Shown here: in pieces, positions 8,550 through 17,072 of the stretch
How the letters are laid out: every line of letters begins with the position of its first letter
Position numbering within the stretch: the first letter of the stretch is position 1
Source of the DNA: Parabacteroides sp. TM07-1AC
Lineage (GTDB): Bacteria; Bacteroidota; Bacteroidia; Bacteroidales; Tannerellaceae
NCBI RefSeq assembly: GCF_003480915.1
Contig: NZ_QUKD01000002.1
Coordinates: forward strand, 784,671-848,670
Direction of reading: 5' to 3'
DNA: 64,000 nucleotides
Notes under the pieces: model-generated
Told to the model about the DNA's origin: nothing
Seen by the model: the letters and a program-made list of their open reading frames with translations, nothing else
Database searches by the model: none
Made by a program: the position numbers and the translations under genes

Positions 8550-9125
8550 GTGCCATATTTATATATAATATCAGGTTGCAACGGAGCAGGGAAGACCACA
8601 GCTTCATTTACAATTCTTCCAGAGATGTTGAAGTGTAAAGAGTTTGTGAACTCCGACGAGATAGCCAAGGGGCTTTCCCCTTTTAACGCAGATAGCATCG
8701 CCGTAGCTGTAGAAGCAAGCCGAATTATGTATAAGCGCATTAAAGAACTCATCGCAGCCGGTGAGACTTTTGCAATGGAAACTACGCTCGCCACCCGGTC
8801 AGTCGCAAATCTGATCAGGGAAGCACAAAGGGAAGGATATTATGTTACATTGTTATATTTTTGGCTGAATACGCCGGATCTGGCAGTGGAACGGGTAAAA
8901 ATGAGAGTGGCAGCCGGTGGTCATAACATACCGGAAAGTACTATCCGCCGTAGATACGAGGCGGGTATTCACAATCTTTTTGAACTATATATCCCCATTA
9001 GTGATTATTGGATGGTAACAGACAATTCTATGTCTCCGATGGAAGTAATCGCCAAAGGATTCAGGAATGAAAAAAAAGAGATATATAATTCGGATATTTA
9101 CACTAAACTTGAACATCATGAGTGA
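8550..9125 (+). CDS. Zeta-toxin-like kinase
   Basis: A 191-residue P-loop kinase of the zeta toxin family. The Walker A motif GCNGAGKTT is at residues 9-17. It is followed by 'FVNSDEIAKGLSP' (the acidic catalytic residue region) and 'METTLATRS', then 'ESTIRRRYEAG' with conserved basic residues. Characterised zeta toxins phosphorylate UDP-N-acetyl sugars and block peptidoglycan synthesis; whether this chromosomal homologue is toxic is not known. The start is GTG. There is an in-frame stop just upstream and no ATG nearby, and the family begins at this MPxLYII segment. A 56-residue gene overlaps its 3' end by eight bases. The unit sits between hemW and a convergent peptidase and closes with a bidirectional terminator. 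Confidence 0.82.
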   Translation: MPYLYIISGCNGAGKTTASFTILPEMLKCKEFVNSDEIAKGLSPFNADSIAVAVEASRIMYKRIKELIAAGETFAMETTLATRSVANLIREAQREGYYVTLLYFWLNTPDLAVERVKMRVAAGGHNIPESTIRRRYEAGIHNLFELYIPISDYWMVTDNSMSPMEVIAKGFRNEKKEIYNSDIYTKLEHHE

Positions 9126-9288
9126 ACAAGAAGTAAGAGAATTTGAAGAGAATATAGTTAAAGGTGCCAATATAGCTTTTCAACGCTTAGTTAACCAGAA
9201 AAAGAAAGAAGACGGAGAATTAGTCTTCTCTCGCAACGGATATATTTTCCGCGTAAAGGCAGCTGACCTGGAAAAAGGCATATTTTAA
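9118..9288 (+). CDS. Small partner of the zeta-like kinase, possible antitoxin
   Basis: A 56-residue protein, MSEQEVREFEENIVKGANIA..., with a predicted helical first half and a short strand segment 'ELVFSRNGYIFRVKA'. It overlaps the kinase gene by eight bases in another frame, so the two are co-translated. Small proteins of this shape often sit beside chromosomal zeta-like genes. They may play the epsilon antitoxin's role, but there is no sequence resemblance to epsilon. The start at 9118 was chosen over one 51 bases upstream because the upstream part is Lys/Ile-rich read-through of the kinase frame. Antitoxin function is inferred from context only. Confidence 0.65.
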   Translation: MSEQEVREFEENIVKGANIAFQRLVNQKKKEDGELVFSRNGYIFRVKAADLEKGIF

Positions 9289-9301
9289 TTATATCAGATA
9301 T

Positions 9302-9339
9302 AAAAAAAGCGAGTGATCGAAAGATCATTCGCTTTTTTT
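9302..9339. terminator. Bidirectional terminator between convergent operons
   Basis: A run of seven A, stem GCGAGTGATC / GATCATTCGC with one mismatched pair, loop GAAA, then seven T. It serves the zeta-like unit on the plus strand and the S46 peptidase on the minus strand. Confidence 0.88.
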
Positions 9340-9363
9340 ATGATAACAACTCCCATTATCCGA

Positions 9364-11523
9364 TTATTCTACCAGATCCATTTCCTCCAACAGGTAACCG
9401 GCACCGGCATATTTATCGATCAGGAACAGGACGTAGCGGATATCTACGATAATACTGCGCTGGTAATCCGGCAGGTATTGTATATCGCCTCCTACACCTT
9501 CCCAGTTACGGTCGAAGTTAATACCGATCAGTTCTCCGTTTGCATTCAAAACAGGGCTACCCGAGTTTCCTCCGGTGCTATGTGTTGTCGCACTGAAAGC
9601 GACAGGCATTTTTCCATCCGGCATACCGTAACGGCCAAAGTCTTTTGCGGCATACAATTCTTTCAGGCGGGCAGGAACAACAAACTCCCAGTTGGTCGAG
9701 TCTTCTTTTTCCATCACACCGTCCAACGTTGTCTGACAACTGTAATAATCGGCATCCCGCGGACTATATCCTTTCACCTGGCCGTAAGTCAGACGCAGGG
9801 AGAAATTGGCATCGGGGAAATTGGCTTTATCCTGATACATGGCCAACAGCCCTTTTACATACATCCGGTGAGCGATGGCATAACCGGCATCGAAATCCGC
9901 CAGAGCAGCATTCAGGTTAGACTTTTCTTCCTGCACTGATTTAGCAAACAGGATCATCGGGTCTTCTTCCAGTGCTTTAACAGAAGGGCGCGTTTTAAAC
10001 TTATCGAAGTTTTCTTCACTACCATAGATAGATTTGTCGAACAGATAATCCACAAAACGGTCTACATCTCCTTTGAACTTCTTGTCGATCAGGGTAAAGT
10101 AAGTCGGTTGCGACTTAGCCGGAACCAGCCGGCGATATTCCTTCAACATCACTTTGGCAATCTTCTTGTCCACTTCGGGTGCGTAATCCTTATCGGCAAA
10201 ACGGTGGTAGGCCATTTCCAGCAGACGTACCTGCTTCTGTTGTTCGCTGCGGTCTTTACCCTTCAAGGCTTCGCTGACAGCTTGAATATCCGAAGGCACT
10301 TTTGTGAATTCAATACCGCGCAGGATTGCTTCATCCAGCATCCAGCTACGGAAGCGAAGGTCTTTGCGATCGGAAACGATCTGTTCGATCGTAGATAAGG
10401 CTTCCGGATAATCAGACTCGTCATTATCCTGCGACCAGGCGATCAGGCGATCCTGCTCTTCCTTCTTTACCTGTTCGAAGTTACGTTTTTTTATCGCCCA
10501 ATTGCTACCGATAGCATTTTTGTAAGCATTAGTCGATCCTGCATATTTGCTGGCGTACTGGATACGTACAGACGGATCTTTCAGCATCTCGTCCAGCATC
10601 ACTTCCTGACGAAGGTTGCGGACATTGATACGGACTGCATTGTCGATATCACGACGTTCGGCAACTTCCCAGGAGGTATAATACTTGTTTGTACGCCCGG
10701 GAAATCCCATCATCATGGCGTAATCGTCTTTTTCCACTCCCTTTATAGAGATCTTGAACCAACGCTTAGGACGCAGCGGAACGTTCGATTCGGAATATTC
10801 AGCCGGGTTGCCATTGGCATCGGCATAGACACGGAAAACGGAAAAGTCACCCGTATGACGCGGCCACATCCAGTTGTCGGTGTCGGCACCGAACTTACCG
10901 ATCGATGAAGGAGGAGCTCCGACCAGGCGGATATCCGAATAGATCTTCTTCGTGAACATATAATATACGTTACCGCCGTAGAAGGCTTTGATCTCGACTT
11001 CCGTTCCGGGGTTATCCTGCAGGAACTTCTCTCCTACCCGGGTTTTAGCCAGTCCGTTCAGGTATTTGGGAGAAAGGAAATTCATACTGTTCGGATCGGT
11101 ATCTTTCTCGAGTTCCGCTTTCACGTAGTCGGTGACATCTTCTATTTTGTCAATGAAGGTCACGGTCAGTCCCGGATTGGGAAGTTCCTGGTCACGGGTA
11201 GTTGCCCAAAAGCCGTCGGTCAGGTAATCGTGCTCCAGCGTACTGTGTTGCTGTATCTGGCCGTATCCGCAGTGATGGTTGGTCAATAACAAACCGTCCG
11301 GCGATACGATCTCACCGGTACAACCGCCGCCGAAGATGACAACGGCATCTTTCAGCGAGGCAGAGTCGGGACTATAAATGTCGTAATCCTGCAACTTCAA
11401 GCCCAGTGCCTGCATCTCCGGAAATTTCTGTTGCTTAAGTAAAGGAAGCAACCACATTCCTTCGTCGGCTACGGCCGGCAATGACAGAGCAGCAGCCAAA
11501 AGGGATAATAAGATTCTCTTCAT
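9364..11523 (-). CDS. dpp11: S46 dipeptidyl-peptidase, DPP11-like
   Basis: A 719-residue periplasmic exopeptidase with a signal peptide (cleavage near LPAVADEG). The first catalytic segment is 'LLTNHHCGYG' (His about residue 85). The Ser is in GGNSGSPV (Ser654). S46 enzymes release dipeptides from peptide N-termini and feed amino acids to asaccharolytic Bacteroidales. The residue after 'GINFD' is Arg672, which by length and spacing corresponds to Arg673 of the Porphyromonas gingivalis DPP11. That residue selects Asp/Glu at P1; DPP7 has Gly there. The assignment therefore favours acidic-residue specificity. The gene follows the CYTH gene after 24 bases and probably shares its transcript. Confidence 0.85.
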   Translation of the reverse strand: MKRILLSLLAAALSLPAVADEGMWLLPLLKQQKFPEMQALGLKLQDYDIYSPDSASLKDAVVIFGGGCTGEIVSPDGLLLTNHHCGYGQIQQHSTLEHDYLTDGFWATTRDQELPNPGLTVTFIDKIEDVTDYVKAELEKDTDPNSMNFLSPKYLNGLAKTRVGEKFLQDNPGTEVEIKAFYGGNVYYMFTKKIYSDIRLVGAPPSSIGKFGADTDNWMWPRHTGDFSVFRVYADANGNPAEYSESNVPLRPKRWFKISIKGVEKDDYAMMMGFPGRTNKYYTSWEVAERRDIDNAVRINVRNLRQEVMLDEMLKDPSVRIQYASKYAGSTNAYKNAIGSNWAIKKRNFEQVKKEEQDRLIAWSQDNDESDYPEALSTIEQIVSDRKDLRFRSWMLDEAILRGIEFTKVPSDIQAVSEALKGKDRSEQQKQVRLLEMAYHRFADKDYAPEVDKKIAKVMLKEYRRLVPAKSQPTYFTLIDKKFKGDVDRFVDYLFDKSIYGSEENFDKFKTRPSVKALEEDPMILFAKSVQEEKSNLNAALADFDAGYAIAHRMYVKGLLAMYQDKANFPDANFSLRLTYGQVKGYSPRDADYYSCQTTLDGVMEKEDSTNWEFVVPARLKELYAAKDFGRYGMPDGKMPVAFSATTHSTGGNSGSPVLNANGELIGINFDRNWEGVGGDIQYLPDYQRSIIVDIRYVLFLIDKYAGAGYLLEEMDLVE

Positions 11524-11547
11524 AGTGTTTTATCGTTTAAATTAGTA

Positions 11548-12024
11548 CTATTTCTTCGCCCATCCGGTATAAGGTTCTTTGGTAAGCATCGAGTTGTAAT
11601 ATCTCCTGTCGCCGCTTACCTCTTCCCCTATCCATTCCGGTTTCTCAAATACTTCGTCTTCGGAAGCCAGTTCTATTTCGGCCATAACCAGGCCTTCGTT
11701 GGCTCCGTGAAAGACATCCACTTCCCAGATATGCTTCCCTGCACGGACAAGGTGGCGCACTTTATCGATGGCTCCCGGTTCGCATAACTTCAATAACTGT
11801 TCGGCATCCGCAAGCGGCACTTCCTGTTCGAACTCGTAACGGCTCAGTCCTTTTTCGTCCGAAGGGCCTTTGATAGTCAGAAAACCTTTCTCCCCACGAA
11901 TACGAACACGCACCGTACGTCCGGGCTCAGAACAGATATATCCCTGTACAATGCGTTGCGAATCGAATACATCAGCAGAGAAGTCTCCTTTTACAATAAA
12001 CTTTCTTTCTATTTCGGTAGCCAT
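11548..12024 (-). CDS. CYTH domain protein (triphosphate tunnel metalloenzyme)
   Basis: A 158-residue single-domain CYTH protein. The signature EIERKF at residues 4-9 is followed by the basic/acidic alternation of a triphosphate tunnel ('TVRVRIRGEKGFLTIKG', 'EVDVF', 'AEIEL'). Bacterial members are usually inorganic triphosphatases; a few are class IV adenylate cyclases. The domain fills the whole protein. It precedes the peptidase gene by 24 bases on the same strand. No link between the two functions is known. Confidence 0.85.
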   Translation of the reverse strand: MATEIERKFIVKGDFSADVFDSQRIVQGYICSEPGRTVRVRIRGEKGFLTIKGPSDEKGLSRYEFEQEVPLADAEQLLKLCEPGAIDKVRHLVRAGKHIWEVDVFHGANEGLVMAEIELASEDEVFEKPEWIGEEVSGDRRYYNSMLTKEPYTGWAKK

Positions 12025-12072
12025 ATCATTCTCGTTTATCCGGTTGTTTGCCGTATCAGGACGGCATCTATT

Positions 12073-12210
12073 CTAGTTTACCCTTGCAGAAAAGTTGTTG
12101 CCGACAGTGTCGGCTATATTGTCGACAGCGTCAGCAATATTGTCGACGACGTCGGCAAAGCTGTCGACACTGTCGGCAACAGATTTTCTGCAAGGGTAAA
12201 TAGGATTCAT
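12073..12210 (-). CDS. Possible 45-residue heptad-repeat microprotein
   Basis: An open frame of 45 codons (ATG at 12210, TAG at 12073-12075) that covers the whole inverted/tandem repeat element at 12077-12200. The product is built of seven-residue units such as 'VADSVDS', 'VVDNIAD' and 'AVDNIAD', so it would form an amphipathic helix. The complementary strand also has an open frame with almost the same repeats, a consequence of the palindromic layout. That makes it more likely that the DNA or RNA structure, not the peptide, is under selection. No ribosome-binding site was recognised. Listed with low confidence. Confidence 0.2.
   Translation of the reverse strand: MNPIYPCRKSVADSVDSFADVVDNIADAVDNIADTVGNNFSARVN
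12077..12200. repeat. 36-bp inverted repeat enclosing four 21-bp tandem units
   Basis: Outer arms 12077-12093 and 12184-12200 are perfect 17-base reverse complements. After two mismatched bases the complementarity resumes for another 17 bases (12096-12112 with 12165-12181). The centre is made of about four 21-base tandem units, each beginning with TGTCGAC or TGCCGAC. It lies in the 220-base gap between the CYTH gene and the end of the DUF2027 gene. As RNA it would fold into one long hairpin, so it could end the DUF2027 transcript or be a dispersed repeat. Confidence 0.75.
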
Positions 12211-12244
12211 ACGGTACTTATCTGTTATTAATCAGGAGGTATTG

Positions 12245-13318
12245 TTACTTGATCGTTACCATAGTTGCGCCGAATCCGTACTCACGAAAAGAAGCATCCT
12301 GATAATAGTGTTGTTTGTATCTCGTTTTCAACTCTTTCTCAATAGCCTTACGAAGTACTCCGTCGCCTTTACCGTGGATAAAGACAATCTTCTGTCCTTT
12401 ATGATTGGCATACTTCGCCAATATTTCATGGAACTTATCTAACTGATAGGTCAGCATATCCGCATTACTCAGTCCATTCGTATTATCCAGCAGTTCAGTG
12501 ATGTGCAGGTCGACTTCCAGTATAGCGCCGTCTGATTTTTTCTTCACGATAGACTGCGGAGCATGACGGTCTTCCTGAACTTTCTGATACATCGCTTCTT
12601 TCAGATCCGCTGCAGAAACAAGCAGTTCCCGCTCCGGTACATCGTTCCGGACAATTGGATAAACCATCGCATCCTCTTCAAAGAAGTCATTTTCCATAAA
12701 GCAATGTTGTTTATAGAACTTCACCGTATCGAGATGCAACTCAACAGAGATAGAGTTCTTCAACGAATAAGGTTTATCTTTCTTGAAAGCAATCAGCTGT
12801 ACGCAGATACGTTCCAGATCGTTCAGATCTTCTTTGCCGAACTCTTCCAGGAAGATTTTCGTATTCGGTTCTATCAGGCCATTGTAACGGCTGATCCAGC
12901 TATTGTTATGGCGGTTCATATAGTTGAAGAACAGATAATAATTGCTGTCATTGATGAAATAGGCTTCATAACCGCTCTGCTGTATTACCTTAGTCGGTTC
13001 AAGCGGTAAATAAGCCAGATAGATATTCATCCGTTCCCCTTCGGGTGTTTCTTCAATCTTCACTTCCTCCGGCTTTGGCTGTGGCTTTGGAGCGGATTGT
13101 TGAACCTGTGCCTGTGGTTGTATTTTCGGACGGTTCGAGCTATGCACCTGCATTTCATTCTCACCTCCTACGACTACGCACTCACGGATCAGTGCCGGTA
13201 CTTCAAACCCGTCTTCATCCTCGACCAGCACCTGGTCTTTTCCTTTAAAACTACGTACGATTCCGCCTCCTGTCGTATTCAGGAAACGGACTTTATCTCC
13301 GACTTTTACAGTATTCAT
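12245..13318 (-). CDS. DUF2027 protein with C-terminal Smr domain
   Basis: A 357-residue cytosolic protein in three parts. An N-terminal small barrel (residues 1-55, 'VKVGDKVRFLNTTGGGIVRS') resembles a KOW/Tudor module. A Pro/Gln linker follows (about 60-95). The middle is a beta-rich DUF2027 region. The C-terminus is an Smr domain with 'EVDLHITEL' and 'FIHGKGDGVLRKAI'. Smr domains nick or bind nucleic acid, as at the C-terminus of MutS2, and the DxHxxxL and HGxG motifs are intact. Its role in Bacteroidales is not known. The start at 13318 (MNTVKVGDKVRF) was chosen because the upstream in-frame extension lacks family character and crosses the promoter region. It is divergent from queA. Confidence 0.8.
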   Translation of the reverse strand: MNTVKVGDKVRFLNTTGGGIVRSFKGKDQVLVEDEDGFEVPALIRECVVVGGENEMQVHSSNRPKIQPQAQVQQSAPKPQPKPEEVKIEETPEGERMNIYLAYLPLEPTKVIQQSGYEAYFINDSNYYLFFNYMNRHNNSWISRYNGLIEPNTKIFLEEFGKEDLNDLERICVQLIAFKKDKPYSLKNSISVELHLDTVKFYKQHCFMENDFFEEDAMVYPIVRNDVPERELLVSAADLKEAMYQKVQEDRHAPQSIVKKKSDGAILEVDLHITELLDNTNGLSNADMLTYQLDKFHEILAKYANHKGQKIVFIHGKGDGVLRKAIEKELKTRYKQHYYQDASFREYGFGATMVTIK

Positions 13319-13343
13319 CGTTTTATTATTAGTGTTATGAACA

Positions 13344-13351
13344 CAAAAGTA
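13344..13351 (-). promoter_or_regulatory. -7 element for the DUF2027-Smr gene
   Basis: Reads TACTTTTG on the minus strand, 26 bases before the start codon at 13318. The -33 element is not evident. Confidence 0.5.
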
Positions 13352-13374
13352 ATATATTTCCCACACATTTGTAG

Positions 13375-13382
13375 TACTTTTG
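13375..13382 (+). promoter_or_regulatory. -7 element for queA
   Basis: TACTTTTG on the plus strand, 42 bases before the queA ATG. With the element at 13344-13351 it forms a compact divergent promoter region. No canonical -33 box was found. Confidence 0.5.
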
Positions 13383-13423
13383 CACCCGGTTCGAAAAGAA
13401 CATATCCGAAAATAGAGATAGCA

Positions 13424-14641
13424 ATGATTACAAAAACTCAACAGATAAGTATCGAAGATTATAACTATCCGTTACCTGATGAACGAATAGCGAAGTTTCC
13501 GCTGCCTAAGCGGGACGAATCCAAATTATTGCTTTACCGGGACGGGAAAGTAAGTGAGAGCGTTTTCAAGCATATTACAGATTACCTGCCGGAAGGTTCG
13601 TTGATGGTATTCAATAATACCCGCGTCATCCAGGCGCGGCTGTTGTTCCAGCGCGTGACGGGGGCTCAGATCGAAGTCTTCTGCCTGGATCCTGCCGTTC
13701 CGCATGATTATGAGCTTATCTTTCAGGAAACGGAAGCGTGTAACTGGATTTGCCTGATCGGAAATGCGAAGAAATGGAAAGAGCCCGTTCTCTCCCGCGA
13801 GATCAGCGTTGCCGGCCAAACAGTCAGGTTATCCGCCGAAAAGGTTCAAAGCTACGGAGAGACACATCAGATACGGTTCAGTTGGGACGGTGGTTTCAGC
13901 TTTGCCGAAGTGCTGGATGCGGCAGGCGAACTGCCCATACCTCCTTATCTGCATCGTAAAACGGAGGAAAGCGATCTGAAGACGTACCAGACTGTTTATT
14001 CGAAAGTCAAAGGTTCGGTAGCCGCACCGACTGCGGGGCTTCATTTCACACCGGAAGTGCTGGCGGACCTGGATACCAAAGGTTTCGGTCGCGAAGAACT
14101 GACATTGCATGTCGGAGCCGGAACATTCAAGCCGGTCAAGAGCGAAACGATCGAAGGGCATGAAATGCATACCGAATATATATCCGTACGCCGCAGTACC
14201 GTCGAACGGGTCATGCAGCACCTGGGACATATCATAGCTGTCGGAACGACTTCCGTCCGCACACTCGAAAGCCTTTATTACATAGGCGTAACGCTTGCGG
14301 CTCATCCGGAAGCAACCTCCGAAGAGTTGGTTGTCAAACAATGGATGCCGTATGAGGAAGCCAACAACCGGCTGACTACAGCAGAAGCCCTGCAGAATAT
14401 ACTCGATTATCTGGACAAACACCAGCTGAACACCTTGATCACGGCAACCCAGATTATCATTGCTCCGGGTTATGAGTTCAAGATCGTAAAAGGTATTGTC
14501 ACCAATTTCCACCAGCCTAAAAGCACCCTGCTTCTGCTGATTTCCGCGTTCGTGAAAGGAGATTGGAAAAATATCTATAACTATGCACTGGGACATGATT
14601 TCCGTTTCCTGAGTTATGGGGATAGCTCGCTGTTATTATAA
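13424..14641 (+). CDS. queA: S-adenosylmethionine:tRNA ribosyltransferase-isomerase QueA
   Basis: A 405-residue QueA, which transfers and isomerises the ribosyl part of SAM onto preQ1 in tRNA to make epoxyqueuosine. Family markers are 'LPDERIAKFPLPKRDESKLL', 'VFNNTRVIQARL', 'GAGTFKPV', 'EYISV', 'AVGTTSVRTLES' and 'TNFHQPKSTLLLLISAF'. It is longer than the usual 340-350 residues, as in other Bacteroidetes. The ATG at 13424 was chosen because QueA homologues begin just before 'DYNYPLPDERIA'. A longer in-frame reading would cross the promoter and the divergent gene. Confidence 0.93.
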   Translation: MITKTQQISIEDYNYPLPDERIAKFPLPKRDESKLLLYRDGKVSESVFKHITDYLPEGSLMVFNNTRVIQARLLFQRVTGAQIEVFCLDPAVPHDYELIFQETEACNWICLIGNAKKWKEPVLSREISVAGQTVRLSAEKVQSYGETHQIRFSWDGGFSFAEVLDAAGELPIPPYLHRKTEESDLKTYQTVYSKVKGSVAAPTAGLHFTPEVLADLDTKGFGREELTLHVGAGTFKPVKSETIEGHEMHTEYISVRRSTVERVMQHLGHIIAVGTTSVRTLESLYYIGVTLAAHPEATSEELVVKQWMPYEEANNRLTTAEALQNILDYLDKHQLNTLITATQIIIAPGYEFKIVKGIVTNFHQPKSTLLLLISAFVKGDWKNIYNYALGHDFRFLSYGDSSLLL

Positions 14642-14709
14642 TAATGAATATACGGTTCAGGCAATATCCTTTCAATCCATTCGTTATTACATAGTATAAA
14701 GATTATCCG

Positions 14710-16704
14710 GTGATGAATAAGAAGATTACTCCCTATATATTACTGTTTTTAACCGCTTTATTGCTTTTTTCCTGCAAATCAGCCAAGCTGAGCGATGCAG
14801 AGGAGAAGCAGCGGATCGGCGAATACTTTGAGGCAGCAGCTATTTATCGGAAAGTTTATACGAAAACGTCTCCGCAGAAAAGGGACTTACGGGGATATAT
14901 TGCCTACCGAATGGCTGAATGTAACCGGCTTATCAACAATACACCGAGGGCTACCAGTGCCTATATGAATGCATTACGCTATGAATATCCGGATAGTATC
15001 GTAAGCCTGCGACTGGGACAGATGTACCAGAAAACCGGCAAATATACGGATGCTATACGTTATTATAATGACTTCCTGCAACGGAACCCGGAAAGCGAAC
15101 TGGCCCTTAACGGAATAAAAGGCAGTGAACTGGCTCCTGTATGGAAACAGAACCCGACCCGTTATGTCGTCAAGCGGATGGAGAAATTCAATTCCCGCCG
15201 AGGCGAATTCAGTCCGATGCTGTTCGGTGACAAATACGATCAGCTTTACTTCACCTCTTCCCGCACTCCCAAAGGGGCTAACAAAGACAAGGATGAAACG
15301 ATCAGTGCCATCACCGGCATAAGAAACAACGACTTTTTCCTGGTCAAGCAGGATGAACAAGGTAACTGGCTCGCCCCCATCGAACTGGAGGACGAAGTGA
15401 ATACCGAATTCGACGAAGGAACACCTTCTTTCTCGAAAGACGGCAATACCATGTATTACACCTATTGCGCACAAGATCCGGAAGGACCGCGTACATCAGA
15501 AATATACATCTCTACCCGTAGCAGTGCTAAATGGGGCAAAGGGACACGTGCCACTATTGTAAAAGACTCAGTTACAGCCCTGGGGCATCCGTCTGTTTCA
15601 CCTGACGGCAAATACCTGTATTATGTATCCGATGCAGTCGGAGGTTTCGGGGGAAAAGATATCTTCCGCTCCCGCCTTGTAGGTAACGATTTCGGTCCGA
15701 TGGAAAATCTGGGACCGGAGATCAATACGCCCGGCGACGAAATGTTCCCGTACGTACGCGACTCCGTTACACTCTACTTCGCCTCTAACGGGCATCCGGG
15801 AATGGGCGGTTTGGATCTTTTCAAAGCGACCCAGGACAGTACAGGCAAGTGGCATGTCGAAAACCTGAAAGCACCAATCAACTCCATGGCGGACGATTTC
15901 GGCATTACATTCGAGGGAAACAAGGAAAAAGGATTCTTCAGTTCCAACCGTAATGATGCACGCGGGTACGATCATCTGTACTCGTTCGAACTTCCTACGA
16001 TAACGATATTCATCGAAGGTATTGTCTTCGATGTGGATGAAAATCCGATCGAAGATGCAACCGTCCGCATTGTCGGCAAAGACGGTCTGAATGTGAAAGT
16101 TCCGGCAAAGAAAGACGGAACTTACCGGGTGGAACTGGAGCGCGACATCCGTTATGTTATGATGGCTAGTGCCCGTGGTTACCTCAACCAGAACTTCGAA
16201 CTGAAAACCGGACCGGAAGAGAAGAACGAAACTTATATCGTAGACTTCTACCTCTCTCCGATCAGTAAACCGGTCGTTATCGACAATATCTTCTACGATT
16301 TCGATAAAGCGACCCTGCGCCCGGAATCACAGAAAGCACTGGATGAGATGATCAAGATGCTGAACGATAACCCGAACGTGACGATCGAGTTGGGAGCACA
16401 TACCGACCGCAAAGGTAGCGACCAGTATAATGAACGCCTGGCACAACGCCGTGCCCAGTCGGTAGTGGATTACCTGATTGCAGGAGGCATCGACAAAGAA
16501 CGTCTGGAAGCCAAAGGCTACGGCGAAAGCGTTCCGAAGGTCATCAACAAGAAGATGGCCAAAAGCTTCGACTTCCTGAAAGAAGGAGATGTGCTGACGG
16601 AAGAATTTATCCTGACACTGCCTCCGGAACAACAGGAAATGGCAGACCAAATAAACCGCCGCACAGAGTTTAAGGTACTCAGAACGAATTACAACCTGTT
16701 CTAA
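14710..16704 (+). CDS. porE: PorE-like T9SS lipoprotein: TPR, PD40 propeller, CRD, OmpA domain
   Basis: A 664-residue lipoprotein with lipobox LLFSC (Cys about 22). In order it has a TPR-like helical region (about 30-140), a PD40 beta-propeller (about 160-430, with repeated 'GTPSFSKDGNTMYYT', 'HPSVSPDGKYLYYVS' and 'LYFASNGHPGMGGLDLF'), a carboxypeptidase-regulatory-like domain (about 435-515, 'IFIEGIVFDVDENPIEDATV') and a C-terminal OmpA domain (about 530-664, 'FYDFDKATLRPES', 'AHTDRKGSDQYNERLAQRRA'). This exact four-domain order is that of PorE of P. gingivalis, a peptidoglycan-binding T9SS component of the outer-membrane periplasmic face. The probable T9SS cargo genes begin 2 kb downstream. 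Confidence 0.85.
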   Translation: MMNKKITPYILLFLTALLLFSCKSAKLSDAEEKQRIGEYFEAAAIYRKVYTKTSPQKRDLRGYIAYRMAECNRLINNTPRATSAYMNALRYEYPDSIVSLRLGQMYQKTGKYTDAIRYYNDFLQRNPESELALNGIKGSELAPVWKQNPTRYVVKRMEKFNSRRGEFSPMLFGDKYDQLYFTSSRTPKGANKDKDETISAITGIRNNDFFLVKQDEQGNWLAPIELEDEVNTEFDEGTPSFSKDGNTMYYTYCAQDPEGPRTSEIYISTRSSAKWGKGTRATIVKDSVTALGHPSVSPDGKYLYYVSDAVGGFGGKDIFRSRLVGNDFGPMENLGPEINTPGDEMFPYVRDSVTLYFASNGHPGMGGLDLFKATQDSTGKWHVENLKAPINSMADDFGITFEGNKEKGFFSSNRNDARGYDHLYSFELPTITIFIEGIVFDVDENPIEDATVRIVGKDGLNVKVPAKKDGTYRVELERDIRYVMMASARGYLNQNFELKTGPEEKNETYIVDFYLSPISKPVVIDNIFYDFDKATLRPESQKALDEMIKMLNDNPNVTIELGAHTDRKGSDQYNERLAQRRAQSVVDYLIAGGIDKERLEAKGYGESVPKVINKKMAKSFDFLKEGDVLTEEFILTLPPEQQEMADQINRRTEFKVLRTNYNLF

Positions 16705-16712
16705 AGGTTTCG

Positions 16713-17072
16713 TTATTCCGTTTTGCTTTTCGCCAACACTTCGGAAAAAGAGATGGGCCAGTCAATCGCGTTCATCAACGTTTCGAAAGCCATGCGATAG
16801 TTAAGCGGAATAACCATATATTCGGAATACAGATCACATACAATCAATGCCAGCAGCATCTTGATGTTGTAATGCGTCTTTTTCAGAATGACCAGGCTTT
16901 CCAGGACAGACGTGTCCTGTGCCTTTTCAAAATCCTGCTCCGTCAGGAGGAGTTTATTCTGCAACTGCTGAAAATGCGGACAATCAGCTGCGGTAGTATA
17001 GCCATCCATCCCCTCTTCAATATCCAGTAAAACCCGGCAAACAGCTATCCGTTCTCTTTCATTTGGATTCAT
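16713..17072 (-). CDS. Conserved-looking hypothetical protein
   Basis: A 119-residue soluble, mostly helical protein with no signal peptide, metal motif or transmembrane segment. Notable segments are 'CRVLLDIEEGMDGYTTAADC' near the N-terminus and 'MLLALIVCDLYSEYMVIPLN' near residues 75-95. It is convergent with porE, only eight bases away, and no terminator separates them. I do not recognise the family. Clean coding character and sensible composition suggest a real gene. Confidence 0.6.
   Translation of the reverse strand: MNPNERERIAVCRVLLDIEEGMDGYTTAADCPHFQQLQNKLLLTEQDFEKAQDTSVLESLVILKKTHYNIKMLLALIVCDLYSEYMVIPLNYRMAFETLMNAIDWPISFSEVLAKSKTE

Noticed and set aside
11956..12231. 91-codon plus-strand frame through the inverted repeat element
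   Set aside because: It starts antisense inside the CYTH gene, and its repeats mirror those on the other strand, so it is a by-product of the palindrome.
13097..13423. Extended N-terminus for QueA
   Set aside because: It would overlap the divergent DUF2027 gene and the promoters. QueA homologues begin near 13424.
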